Assembly: GCA_008933995.1 (NCBI GenBank)
Contig: WARS01000013.1
Location: 1,542,721 to 1,606,720, forward strand
Reading direction: 5' to 3'
From: Datnioides undecimradiatus
Lineage: Eukaryota; Chordata; Actinopteri; Lobotiformes; Datnioididae
Length of the DNA: 64,000 nucleotides
Part shown: positions 1-12,281 of the stretch, piece by piece
How positions within the stretch are numbered: position 1 is the stretch's first letter
Layout of the letters: every line of letters begins with the position of its first letter
Program-made: the position numbers and the translations under genes
The notes under the pieces: generated by a model
Databases searched by the model: none
Told to the model about the DNA's origin: nothing
Seen by the model: only the letters and a program-made list of their open reading frames with translations

Positions 1-1689
1 CTAATCTTCATATTACACTGTTTGCAGCTGGAATACAATAAATGACTATACTTTATCATTTTGTATGAGACATGGCCTGTCAATCACGCCATGACTGTGG
101 AACACTGCTGCCAATTAAACTTCACAAGGCGAAGGCGAACTGTTTACTTTCTGTTCCTGAAGCTGCCTCGCCAGATTGTCAAGCTGTGAGCTGCCTGTCG
201 ATTTCATGCGTGGATTGCATTGTGGGGTGATAGTGATCAACAACAGACCAATGGAGAAAATTAAGCAAATTTAGCAAACTGACATATTTGTGTACGCTGA
301 ATACTGTCACTCTCCTTTCACGGGAGGAGGGAACTTGCTTGAAACCTGGTTAGTGGAGTGTGGAAATGGGACAGGTGCCCTTGGAGGGATGTGTAGCTTC
401 AGTCTCTGTCTCTGCTTTGTAGTAACAGATACTTTGTCATGTAGGCTAAATTCATGTTGTACGTTTGTGTAATCGCTTCTCCTCCCCACCGGCCTTCTCT
501 AGTCAACTACACACTAGCTAATAAGGTAAAGATAATGTGAAATAATATAAACCAGTGTTCTTTACAGCTAGGGAGTACGATATCATCCAGTGGGACAATG
601 TCCCCTGCACATAAGTGATGGCAGGGAGCCCAGAACAGACCCAATAATAGAAAATGATGGCTGGATATAAGAAACTAACCAAAAAGAGGCTGCCTGCCTC
701 ACAGGCGCTGGTCTGAAAACGGGATTACCTCCTCAGTATCATTGTCAATAGGACAGATGGGCCAGTAGCTCCACGCGATACAAGACCCAGATCCCATAAT
801 TCTGTCCAGCAGGGCTCAAGATTTGGATTGATTTTTATTTATTTGACAGCTCTGAAACCACAGAACATAAATCAAAATGAAAATACTGCGAATGACAACA
901 GTAAAGTAATGTCAGCCCTCATGGTGCACACTGTAAACGTGGCGATGCATGGTGACATCGGGGCATGGCTTGAAGGTAAACTGTGTTCTGCCAGTAACTG
1001 ATAGTGATCATCAGCTTTGTTCTTCATACTGCTTTCTCAACAGCTTCATGAAAACAAATGGAAGACCCAGGTAGTACATCTTTACCTGATATGTGTACAT
1101 TTTACCATGTACCTGCACCCGGCTCGTCAGGTGGCGCTGGAACTGGGACTTTACGTCAGGTAATGTCAGATTATCATAAATTAAATTCCACTGAGTGTAT
1201 TTTATTCCAACTGTGCAACATAAGACTCAGGTCTATATGTGACTGATGGATGGGGGCCAGGGCGGAAAACTAACAATTATTCTTCACCGTCATTATTTGG
1301 CCTATTATTATTTTAAAATTAATAATTTGGTGTACTATGCAGGCAAGATTTCAGGAAGCCTGAGGTGATGTCTTCAAATGTCTTGTTTTGTCTGGCCAAT
1401 AGTCAGAAAACAAAGATAATACATTAATGTATATGTGAAGAAAAAAAAAGCAGCCCACCCCCACGACTAGCCGCAGAATATTTGGGATTTATGTTTGAGA
1501 AATAATTTAAACGAAAAACCAATCAAAACCAAACCAAAGCGAACAACTTGATTCGGTACTACTGAAAGCAGAATTTTAATGTCGAGGATTTTAATCACAT
1601 TTGGTAGACAACAATATAGCATGTGTGTCCAGAGTTTCCACAGATAGACTCTACCTGGGCAGAACATCCAAGTATGTTAACGGTTTATC

Positions 1690-2260
1690 ATTTTCCGATG
1701 TTCTATAATTGTCTGAGAGAACATCTGTGCTTGATTCACTGCTGGACACTCTTCCCTCGCTCTACCCCTCCCGTAACGTGACGAGTCAGGTGGTTTGTTA
1801 CATGGAACCATCTGGTGGGGATCCAATTGTACCCGCTTGGAAAAGGGCAGGGATCTTTCAAAACCAATACCAGGCAGGTGATTGGATGACCCTCCTGTCT
1901 ATCAACATCTGTCACATCTATAACTACAACCAATCAGATTGAAGCTCCACAGAGATGAACTACAACGTGTTTTCCATTGAGAAAAGCCTTCACTTCCGTT
2001 CTTTGTTTGTCGTTCAGTGAGGTCTGAGGTCTGACATGACTGATGCTAACGCTAACCCCTCTAGCAGCCGCCATTGTTGTTTTCAAACACGCAGTCGCTT
2101 CTTGTTGTCATCTACATCACGCCCGAACCTCGCCCGTAACTGCTCGTAGTTCTTCAGATTAGACTGACTGGCCTAAACCACAGAGGTCGTGCCAAGACGG
2201 ATTCTCTGTTCGCGTGATCGTCTGTGTTCTTGACTGAAGAAGAAAGATCTAGGTTAGTAG
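1690..2260. repeat. Possible dispersed teleost repeat
   Basis: The block around 2060-2230, running from the CCGCCATTGTTGTTTTC segment to the CGCGTGATCGTCTGTG segment, resembles from memory a moderately repeated percomorph sequence. It has higher GC than its surroundings and no conserved open frame. There is no second copy in this window to compare, so the assignment and the borders are weak. Confidence 0.3.
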
Positions 2261-5200
2261 TTTCCCTACTCCGAGTGAGTAGTTTGTGAGTAAACAGGTT
2301 GAGGAGAATCAACTATAATTGGGCCTATAAATTAATATTATTAGCCTAATGTTGTCTTCATTTTAAAAGGCAAAGCTACCACAGGACAGTTTAACATCAT
2401 CCTGGGAAACATGAAACGCCAAAATGTATCCACGAACACGAGCTACAGCCGCGCTACTTTCACCACTTTTTTGCGTGCTCATGTAATATTTATGTTTCAT
2501 TAACATTAGCACCACAGATAACCCTATTATGTAAGAATCTTTCATTTCAGCAGCCATTACACTCTGTACTAATAATAGAAATGGCATATATGATTAAAGT
2601 GACTGACATCCTCGCATCTGTTCAATACTCAAAAAGCAAAGGTTAACACAACCAAGTTATGGATGCTCGAGTGGCTTCAGTCGTGTGCGTACTCTATTCC
2701 CCAGCGGTATTCCTCATGTCATTACACATGCAAGCTTTTAAAGTGCATACAGTGTGTGTGTTTATATGCTGCCATACTTACAGACGGCTGCTGTTTTACA
2801 TAACACGCATAGATTGGGACTCTTAAGGAAAAAAGACATTTTTTATTATGTGAATGCAATGTTTGAATTCATATGATTAATGCACTTTTGTAATATAATA
2901 ATTCTGAAAATGACACTGGAATCAGATATACCACAGCTCTTATTATGATTTATAACCCCAAATGAGTTTAAATATCTATGAGTTTGAATTGGCCGCAGTG
3001 AAACTGAAAGAGAATGGGCCCGGTGAACAGAAGTGTTCCCGTGTAAAAATGCAGATGATAAAGAGGGAATGTTTTCAAAGTACGTGTAAGCTGGTTTATA
3101 ATTCATATAGAGAGCCACGGCAGAGTGAACACATCCCAAGATCTGGTTAGACAGATGTGGTACATGAATATGAGAACAGTGGTGATGGTGTTGGTGGGGG
3201 CCGGGGGGGAGGGGAGGCGCAGTCCTGTCTCACCTGCCACATTGCCCGTAAAATCTCTCGCCAGGTGTAACGCGTGAGATCCCGCGTTTCACATAACCTG
3301 TGGTGTGTTGCCCTTATTCCTCACACACGCAAGTCCGAAACCTTTTCTAAAAACAGCTGCTGTGTGCTTCCAAAGTATTATTTTTAAAAAATCTGAAGTC
3401 TGCCAGTAGCAGTTTTGACTCACTTAGCTGGTTCAAGACCCGCTGCTCCTCTGAAAACTCAACCTAGTCTTCAACAAATAGCTGTCAGATGGATCTGTTT
3501 TGCATTTGGGAATCGCATTTATCCATTTATATGGAACAAATTTGCAGTCATCCATCACTGAATATGAACCGATGGGTCTTTCTGTATAGTAGACATTCAC
3601 TACGACAACATAAGCAAGAGATGTTTAGCAGGGAAAAGTTGTATTTCACATTTACTGTAAACATGTGAAAAGAAAAACATAAATGAGGAGGGGAGTTTGG
3701 CTATTTTACTCCTCAACATGCGGCCATATGTTGAGGAATAAGTAATTTGATGAAGCTGTGTGGTGTGTGTCAGAATGAACAGATGGTTGCGTCAAATTGT
3801 TGACATTAACCCTTTCAAACTCAAACAAGCAAAAAAAAAAAAAAAGATTTAGCTACTGATTGATAGAACATGTCAGAACAGGAAGGAGCCACGTCTGATC
3901 AGCGCAGACTGGAGGCTACCAGTCATGTTTTGTGCACACTTCTACTCTGATGCACCCACTGTTTTCACATGCTTGGAATGACATGAGGAACAATAATACT
4001 CAAAGGAATTTCACAAGCATGAAAGTATTAAATCAGACCCTGTGCCGGAGAATGACACCTAGAATTATAAGGAATTTGTCTGTCACTCAGTGTCATCGTT
4101 GCCCTGGTTACAGATACTAAACGGGTGGTTTACTGCCCGTTAGCACAAGAAAACTTTGTTTTTTTGTATTATAGCTTTTTAAAATAATAATAATAATAGG
4201 AAACGATCCGGTGATGACAGCATTTAAAAAATAATTGCAAGATAATTCCTCCTCTCGGCTTCTGCACCGGGTGTTTTTTCCTTATATGCACTGCATCGTA
4301 TTGGTACATTAAACAATAATAGGCCTGGAGTGAGAGAGCATCTATACAGTGGCTCCAGTCAGTCATGTCAAAAGAATGACTTACTGATCCGACAGAAGCT
4401 GACAGGACAGGTAGAGGACATCGGGTTTAACACTCAGCATGTATACAGTCCGTATGAAGTCATTTAGAAAGCTGTGGCTAAAACGTGGCTCATCCTCTTT
4501 GGTCTTCTTGTTGGTGTAAAAGTAAAGAAGCATAAATACCAGATAGTTTCACTACAATGGGAACTGTAAAGTGGTCAGCAGTTACACAAGCCGCCAGACA
4601 CAATAAAAAGCCGAGCGTATATATGAAGCACTGAAAATGTCAATGGCGTTTAAAGGTTATGGCTTATCTCATAACTTCCCTTTCCGAGCAACATCCGGAC
4701 AGCAGCATTTGTATTCAGTGCCGTTGCTTTCTGTGCATAACACATACGTGTGTTTTTGTGTGTGACCTAAAGCCCAGCCTCCCCCTGAGCCTCGTGTGTC
4801 GCTTTAATGTTAGCTGGTGGTTGATCGCTTCATCTGATACACTCACAAGGCAGAGGCAGGTTTTTTTTTTGCCTTTGCCACACACATGCATGCACACCCA
4901 TATCCCCAACCCCAAATAAATCCCTTGAAATCTGGAAGAGAAACAGACACTCGGGAGCAGCTGCAAAACAGGATGCCCTTGAGAACAGGACACCCCACCC
5001 AACATGGCCTGAATAAACAGTTGTGTCAGAGAGCACTGGGGTGGAGCAGAGTGCAGGCACAGGACAGGGAGGGATGACAAAGAGAGGGGCGCGCAAAGCC
5101 AAGTGAAAGTTCAAGATGTCATAGTACCCTGAGGTGACACCCGATTGCCCTTGTTGTAAGGATGAAAAGGATACATCTCACTACATACTGTAAAAGCCAT

Positions 5201-5742
5201 AACCTGAGCGGGACTGTGGTCAAGACCATTGTCCAAGACAAATCCAAGTCTGAGCAGGTTCATTCAAGTTCAAACAGGGACTAAGACACAAACAAAGACA
5301 CGGAACAGCACTAATTCCATATATTTTTAAGAAAGTTCACTTCACTTCGCTGACTTCACTGAATCTCTTAAAATACAGTTTTATCATCACATGTCTATAA
5401 GATGCATTTGTAACAACGATAATGAAGGATATTTCCATATTTTTATTTTTTATATTAGCACAGAAGTGTTCCTTGATGCGAATAGAAGCTTCGTAGTTTT
5501 TAGTTATACATGCATCCGTGCATCAGGAACACCTGCTTGGTGTAACATTGCTGTTAGATCCAAGAGGCACTTCCTCCCTTGTTTTGTTATTGCAGCAAAC
5601 ATAAACATAAATTTGTGCTACAGTGGCATCATTTGCTAAATTTGTGATTATGACGGAAAAACAATATTAAAACTATGATATATGTTCAAACACACTAATT
5701 GATGTAAATGACAGCTCAGCTCAGGACGGCATGTCAATATAA

Positions 5743-5756
5743 CCCCCCCCCCCCCC
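5743..5756. repeat. Homopolymer C tract (14 bases)
   Basis: An uninterrupted run of 14 C follows two A bases. It is a simple mononucleotide repeat inside the probable anks1a intron, and its exact length may be affected by sequencing error. Confidence 0.9.
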
Positions 5757-7082
5757 AAATCGTTTTTACCAACACATTTCAAATTATGAGATTTTTATTC
5801 TGATGAAATATCAGAATTATCCAAACCCACGTCATTATGTCCCTAGAATTCAGTGAAATGCATTATTAGAAAGACATGACAGAGCTCAGTCTGAGTCAGA
5901 CCACTCACAGGCAAGTGTAAGATAACAGAAACAACAGCTGCATTTAGTTCTAACCCTGACAGAAAGGCGCCTGAATAAATAACTTGAATATATGTTTAAA
6001 GAATATTACCTTGAACATCATAACAGTTCCTTTTAGTAATTATGCTGTTCTGCAGGAAGACGTTGTGACAAATCAGCTGCTGAAGGTCAAATTAGAGAAA
6101 TGTGAACTGCTGCTGCACTGAGGTGGGCTTTTAAGGGTTTCACAAGAGAATAAGCCATGTGACTGCTAGTTAAAGATATCAGTTGGTTAGCTAAATAGCT
6201 TGGTTAGCTATGTGGCACTGTGCCAAATCTTAAGCAAATAATCTTATAGTTTTTATGATTGTGGTAGGGATGATGCACCCAGCAGAAAGAACCAGAAATG
6301 TTCTAGTCTGCCGCGCATGTTGTAGAAAAACTGCATAACTTTGCCTCCAAGCTGTGCACTATAATAACATAATACATTATCAGTCATCAGCCATCGACCG
6401 TTTAAGTGCATTGGGACGTTTTGGTAAGAAATTATTCTCAGGGTCTTTGCAGCGCTTTAGGCTGTGCTGCACTGACGCTCCAGAGTGCTCAGAAATCACA
6501 AGTTAAGGCTTTTGGGGATAATGGCTGGGGTGGGGGTTGCACAGTGGGCTGAAAGTAGATGGCGCAAGACGGAGCAAAGGAGCCAGAGGAGTGCAGGAGG
6601 AGACAGTGGAAGCGTGGGTCGGCCCCAGAGACATGTACTGAGTGGATGTGGAATGACAGCACAAGCCCAATTAGTCTTGGATGCCAGGGCTGCTACAGGG
6701 AGGTCGGTGCAAGTGATCAAGCCATTCATGCATTCAAGCACTCACCCACAGGCATTCTATGCCAACAGCCTGGGTAAAGTTACTACAGTCTATCAGTGCT
6801 TCTGCTGGACTCCTGATCGCTCTCATACGGCTGTCTCTGCTCTCCCTCTTCCTTCCTTCCTCCCTCTCCTGAAATGTCCTGCTTTGCCTTCTCCCATTTC
6901 TCTTTTTTTCTCCCTAATCCTCAGTTGCAACTCTTATCAGCCTCTCTTTTTTCTGACACATTCACACTCGCTAACACACTCTCTCTTAAGGACATTAACA
7001 CACTCAACTTGAAAGCCTGTGCCACTCCCTCCGTCCTCTGCACCCTCCCACTTGTTTCCCATCCCCAGAGCTCGAGTATTAC

Positions 7083-7370
7083 CTCATCCCACTCAGAGGC
7101 AAAGGAAGGCATGCGCTTCATGGACGGCTGCCCGGAGCTGCAGTTAGACACGGATCCGCTGCGGCCGGCCAGACCTCCATCCTCCTCCCCGAGTGGTGAC
7201 GCCAACAAGTCAGAGTCCGACTTGGACAAGCTGCGAATCAGCCCAAGGTCTGCAGGTCTGACTTTGACCGCTAATGCAGACTCAGCTGAACTTTCACATG
7301 AGTCCTTTGTGCCGGTCTTAGGATTCTGGGTCACCTCGGCCAGGTTGGCATCCGGATTGCACTCTGCCAT
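7083..7370 (-). CDS. anks1a: ANKS1-family coding exon (anks1a, partial)
   Basis: Read on the minus strand this gives 96 codons from ATG at 7370 to the donor after 7083 (GAG|GTAATA), ending in phase 0. It matches the linker just before the first SAM domain of ANKS1A/ANKS1B (Odin/AIDA-1): a LSKSDSDLL motif, a Ser/Gly-rich stretch, then [10 protein letters not shown], which in the family is followed directly by the SAM-proximal segment in the next exon. ANKS1 proteins are ankyrin/SAM/PTB adaptors acting below Eph and EGF receptors and, for ANKS1B, at synapses. The frame has TAA and TGA stops 34-67 bases upstream of the ATG, and the ATG context AACAATGG is strong, so this looks like a start exon of a short form lacking the ankyrin repeats. 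It could instead be an internal exon if an acceptor nearer the ATG is used. Assignment to anks1a rather than anks1b rests on linkage to snrpc. The SAM and PTB exons must lie beyond the left edge. Confidence 0.75.
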
Positions 7371-7509
7371 TGTTTTGGAGCTGCCAAATGCAGCTCAGGG
7401 TCCTCAGGTCCTTGCAGTATTCTGACTTGTTTAGTCAGTCCTGAGAGTGATCCAGGATCTTTGAAGATCTTTTCAAATCCTGGTTGTGGTAAGCCAGTCA
7501 GTGGTAGAA
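7371..7509 (-). other. anks1a: 5' UTR part of the anks1a start exon
   Basis: On the minus strand a strong acceptor, a pyrimidine-rich stretch ending TCTTTCAG (AG at 7511-7510), opens an exon at 7509 that runs into the ATG at 7370. The 139 bases contain no ATG, and the frame used downstream is closed by stops here. It behaves as leader joined to the upstream noncoding exon at about 7977-8140. Confidence 0.55.
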
Positions 7510-7976
7510 CTGAAAGACACAGATAATTGAAACTAACCAACTCCAACTCATACAAAGTGCTCCTGTTTGGAGGGAAAGGGGGCATGTAAGTGAAAGATTT
7601 GTTGTGCACAGAAACAATCATCAGGGTCCACCCACTGGTTGTATCCTGTTGCCCTCCCCTTGGTGACTGGCTGCCTCAAAGAGACCCCCTCCTTTATCCG
7701 TCTTGATAATCCTACACTCCCTCCTGTCCACAAAGTCCGCCCGTCTGACCACAACATGATTCTAATGTGCTCACTTGATTCTTAAAAGAGATATACAATG
7801 TGAAACAGGAAACCAGCATTAGATTAATACAGTCTCTTTGCTCTCTGCTCACTCAGACACACTTGGATTCATTTGAATGTCTTAAGTGAGTTCTTCAAAG
7901 ATTAACCCTGATGCCCGATGGTTAAAAACTTTAACTCACTGAGATCAAAGAGCTCCTAATTTCTGCATCCTCTTAC

Positions 7977-8140
7977 CTGACAGCTTCACCGTCGCTCCGT
8001 GCTGTTTTGTTTTCGTCCGCCCTGTTCTGAGGTTGTTTCCAGTCTCTTCAGGAGGACCGGCTCTGTCCCGTACTGAGGATCAGAGAACGGGAGGATCCCA
8101 AAGCCTGGCCTTATTCAGAGTGACAGCTGGGGTAATCAGG
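7977..8140 (-). other. anks1a: Predicted noncoding first exon of a short anks1a transcript
   Basis: A near-perfect donor, CTGTCAG|GTAAGAGG, sits with its last exon base at 7977. The 160 or so bases before it are GC-richer than the surroundings, contain no ATG and no long open frame, and begin about 30 bases downstream of an AT-rich box. The implied intron to the acceptor at 7509 is 467 bases. The start position is inferred from the box and is approximate. Confidence 0.45.
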
Positions 8141-8163
8141 TTACTGACGCACTGGGTGGCTGC

Positions 8164-8180
8164 TCCATTTTAAAAGGAGG
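8164..8180 (-). promoter_or_regulatory. TATA-like element for the short anks1a transcript
   Basis: The minus strand reads CCTTTTAAAATGG here, with the TTTTAAAA core at 8175-8168. It lies the usual ~30 bases upstream of the inferred first-exon start. TATA-like boxes are common by chance; the support is its spacing to an ATG-free exon with a strong donor. Confidence 0.35.
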
Positions 8181-8218
8181 GAGAGTCGGGATTCCTCCTT
8201 TTCTGTGTGCGAGTGTGT

Positions 8219-8262
8219 GTGTCTAAGAGTGTGTGTGTGTGTGTGTGTGCGTGCGTGCGTGG
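8219..8262. repeat. TG/CG dinucleotide microsatellite
   Basis: An interrupted run of TG units passes into GTGC/GTGCGT units. It lies just upstream (minus strand) of the predicted short anks1a promoter. Alternating purine-pyrimidine of this kind can adopt Z-DNA. Confidence 0.85.
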
Positions 8263-11004
8263 AGTAGACTGAGGTTACTGAGTTGAGCTTAGTTTTGTTA
8301 TTGTTGGACAGACATGGTGCAAATCTATCTATCTAGCTATCTAGCTATTCTGGACAAGTGTCAGTGACCTGGAGGTTTAGGATGTTCCTCTGAAAGCTTC
8401 TCCAATGTTTCATCTGTAATTTCTGCCTGATCAGGACCTTCAGCTCTAACAGATAGTCCATTCCAGTTGAAGCTTGCACGTATTTTACAGTCACAAATCC
8501 AGTCCAGGCCAAAGTGCTAACACTTCACAACGGCGCAACACTGATTTCGATGCCAGGATCATTACATCCCATTGATTTTCTCTGCTTTTCGGTGATATAC
8601 GTGCAGGAAAATACCTTACTGATATCACTTACCAAATCATAAATGCCACTGAGTAGTTTTATTGTGTTCTTTGACTCAGATGTACAAGTCAAATGGGAGC
8701 TTTTGGGATCTGCGGAGGTTAAAATAAAAATCCAGATAGGAAATGTTGATGATACGGGGGGAATGTAGAAAAGATCTCACACACTCCGCGCTATTCACGA
8801 CTCCTTTCAAAGGCAGTTGATGCTGACAAAAGGGTCTCTTGTGAGGCATCCTTAGTATTCACAGGCAACCGTGGCCGTGCACAGCGCGCCTCTGTGCCCT
8901 GTGCCCTCAATCAGCCAAGTTCCTTGCATGCTCACCTCTTCCCTATGGGCAGCGCTGGTGTGTGCATGACAGAAAAGATAACATCCTTCTCTCGCCAAGG
9001 AGGGTTCACACAGCCGCAAACTGCTTGGCTGGCAATAATAGAAGCCACATCTAATGAAGCACGTTGAATCGCACATCTAATGATCTCTATGACTGTGATG
9101 AGGATGAAACAGTTATGCACATCTTCTGTGCCATTTTAAACAATAGAGGCCCTGGAATACAACATGTTTCAAGATAATGATGTCTTCACGGCATATTAGA
9201 GCGACTAAAATAAAACATGCATCCCCTCCTTCAGCTGGCTGGCTGCTGAGCCTCGGGCTAAAGACAGTGGTGACTCATGAACACTCCTCTCAAACAAAGA
9301 CATGCACACTATGCAAGTCACAGAGAGACAGCGCGTACAGTAAACACACACGCTGGAGTGCAGCATTTTCATGTGCACGGCGTTTGTGTCTGGGTGCGTT
9401 CGGGTTGTTTGCTCCTAAATTGTTTGCGCTCCCTGACACACGGATGCCTTTCCAAGATTCTTGCGAGCGTTTGCGACGTTCCATCCACCTGCTGTATGCG
9501 TCCCCGGGTCCGCAACTGACATTTTTAATAACACTGCGTGAGTCCTAAAACCACCTTTCTCACCACTTCAGCTTATAAATCATTATCCGTCTCTGCAATT
9601 TGGTGCCCTGCAGTTCCCACTTGATCAGCTGGCATTAAGGAGACAGACAATGAGGCCGCTGGGTACGGATCTAATAAAGTTAATCAACCCAGGAAGCTAT
9701 TACCTTCAGATAGGCTGTTTGGCTTCAAAACAAATCTGCAAATAGACCACAAAACTCCATGTCAGCCTCCCACGAACACCATAAAATGTGTTGTACAATT
9801 CCCTGTTCGCCTGGGAATCCACAGACCTAAATGACACTCATATGTTTCAGTCTGTGAAATCCCATAGTAGTCTGCTCAGCTTGTTTTTGTCTCCCTGGAG
9901 AGTTTGAGAGGACGTTAACCCGAGAGTCACGGACAAGAATGCTCTGATGCTAACCTTTAAGGTCATCTGTTCCCCAAGGCAGCAGGGATGCCATTCATCC
10001 AGGCTTTCATTTTCACAGCGCCAAATGTGGGAATTCATACAGTTTGTGATTGGACAAGCAGAAAAATCCAAGACATAATAACATACTCAATCAAGTTGTA
10101 CTTATAGGGGCCTAGAAGAAAAGAGGCCGACATCATATACATTATATAGATTTTGAAATAACCCCAAGACAAATTCAGTACACAGGCAGTGAAATCTGGG
10201 TTATTTTTGCATTATTTTCACACTTTTGTGCACAGGTGTCTCGCTTTGAAACGACATTCTTCAAATGTTGCTTCACCGTAAAGGATGCTTCAAAGGCGAG
10301 GGATGAAATAAATCACTTCAGTAGAATCAACAGCAAAACTACCTGCTGTTGGCTCAGAGTGACTAAAGACGCGGCTCCTGTGAAAGCTTTCCAACAGACA
10401 CGAACGGAGCTGACCCCTCAGCGGGAAAATGGGAGGGCAAGTGTGCACGGCTGAGTGAAGACGTAGCGCTGGATATCCATCAGTGTTAGAGAGGGGGAGT
10501 GAGACGGAGAGACTGGAGGGTAGCGATACAATCTTTTCTCAGCGCCTAACTGGGTTTAGGTGGTAATCTCACCGGGATATTCTGTGAATTTCCTCAAATA
10601 CAGTCTACATCAGTAGCATCTGAAACATCTGTAGGTTATGGGAAAATTGACACGAGGTTGCCCACAGTGAAGAATCTGCCTATTGTCTGCTGGTGCAGAG
10701 TGACTCACTGGCATTTCAGCCACAGTGGGGCTCTATTGTTGGCAACTGTCTTAACAGTTTTTGAGTCTGTTGCCTTGAAATCCGGTAAAAAACATTCAAG
10801 GTTTCCAGTTGATGACTTTGGTGACCTCATGAAATCTGTTTTCACCACCACTTTCAGTTATTCAGTGAGTTATCTCAACATGTCTGAAATGGATCGGCAC
10901 AACATTCTGTTCAGACGTTCATGGTCCTGTGATGATGAAAGTCCACTGTAATCCGCAGACCTTTCCTCTGGTAGCACCATTAGCTTAACAATTGTGGATT
11001 TATA

Positions 11005-11290
11005 GTGAAATATTTACTGTTATTGAAGGAATTGCCATGAAACTGCCAGATCCCCTGATTTCATCTGGTCAAATGTCTCTAGTACTCCAGTTCATCAAAA
11101 ACTAGTCCCTCTCCTGTCAACTTACTTTATATTTAATGCTAATTGACAAATATTACCATGCTAACATGCTAAAAGAAGATGTTCAGCATGGTAAACATTC
11201 TACCAAGTACTACCGAGTTAGCTGCGCCTAACTGCAGCCTCACTAGCTCCAGCCTCACAGAGCAGCTAGCATGGATGTGAACTCTTGTTT
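11005..11290 (+). repeat. Dispersed teleost repeat, GCTAACATGCTAA family (copy 1)
   Basis: The stretch contains a 'CCATGAAACT' segment, then CATGCTAACATGCTAAA, a 'CAGCATGGTAAACATT' segment and a terminal 'CAGCCTCACAGAGCAGCTAGCATGG'-like block. These match, in the same order, a very common teleost noncoding repeat as I remember it. Two further copies with the same orientation and different truncations lie at about 33330-33715 and 52775-52975. There is no coding capacity; borders are approximate. Confidence 0.6.
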
Positions 11291-11755
11291 ACTTGGAAAT
11301 GTGTCACGGAAGCAGGTATAGCAATCTGAATCTCGAAGACGTGGTGATAGCCAGCGGAGGATGACTTTGAACAAGATGCATTGTTGTGACAATGTAAAAT
11401 AGAGAGCAATCAATCAAGAAGGCGACATTCCAGCGTTGTTGCCACGAATTCTCACCTTCAGAAACTGGTTATCAGTGATGCTATTACAGCAGTTATTCTG
11501 CAACCCCCCTTTTAAAAGGAAAGTTTTTTTGTGGTCTTGTGTGATAAGGGATTGCTCATTCTTTCCTATCATGCTGCGTAGCATCATGTGCCACAACAAC
11601 CGCTGCTGGCCACATAAGGATAAAGATAAATTTAACAGATAAATTGAGCACGCTGGAAAGATAAGAATCAAAGCGCAGCGTGGAATCCAGCTGTAGTTCC
11701 TTCATTTGTATGGGAGGCAAGGAACGGTGGCATGATATCCTGTGTGTTTACCTGC

Positions 11756-11822
11756 TGTGTGCTCATGTATGCATGCATGCACGTGCGTTGGTGTGCGCAC
11801 GTGTGTGTGCATGTATGCATGG
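11756..11822. repeat. Alternating TG/CA/GCATGC microsatellite
   Basis: A mixed run of TGTGTGC, ATGCATGC and ACGTGTG units, almost wholly alternating purine-pyrimidine over about 65 bases. It is a simple repeat with Z-DNA potential. Confidence 0.7.
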
Positions 11823-12242
11823 AGGGGCAAATGTTTGTGTTGAAGCCAGAGGCACGCAGAGCTTCCTGTGTTAGGTTAATGCTCTCTGTTCTGCTCCCAG
11901 TGAAAACAATGGGCACAGCTCCATGTTTCTGAATTTCCCATCGGTGGGGGTGATGATGACAATGGGCTGTGACAGATTAAACACATTCCCTGTTTTATTG
12001 CACTTGGCTTGGAATATGATGGTGGGGGAAAAAATGATTTAATCTATTAACTGACAATCTATTCTCATCAAAGGTGTGTGGGCAGCAAATGAAGGAGGGA
12101 CACATTTAAATTCAGAGGGAAGAAAGGACAAAGCCAGCGAGGGAGCAAAGGATGCAGAGGGCCAAGAGGAGAGCAGGTAGAGCGAGGATGTGAATGCAGG
12201 TAAATGGTCGGTCACAACCCCCCCGTTAATCCAACATCAAGA

Positions 12243-12281
12243 TGTATGTGTGTGTGCACGTGTGTGTGCATGTGTGTGATA
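12243..12281. repeat. TG-rich microsatellite
   Basis: An interrupted TGTGTG run with CACG and CATG interruptions. Simple repeat in noncoding sequence. Confidence 0.75.

Larger units (their letters stand above)
1..7082 (-). other. Probable anks1a intron, no exon recognised
   Basis: This stretch lies downstream, on the minus strand, of the anks1a exon that ends at 7083, whose donor GTAATA opens an intron here. I looked for the next expected exons (first SAM domain, second SAM domain, PTB domain) and saw none, so the intron probably runs past the left edge. Short open frames are scattered through it but none resembles a protein I know. It contains a poly-A tract near 3830-3845, a 14-base C tract at 5743-5756, an ATA run near 4180-4198 and a possible dispersed repeat at about 1690-2260. 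Confidence 0.5.

Noticed and set aside
4715..5114. Overlapping minus-strand frames of 121 and 94 codons that could have been anks1a exons
   Set aside because: Neither resembles the SAM or PTB domains expected next in anks1a, and no acceptor/donor pair in the right phase was found.
6874..7425. 183-codon plus-strand open frame
   Set aside because: It is the antisense shadow of the anks1a exon at 7083-7370; the minus strand carries the family motifs and splice sites.
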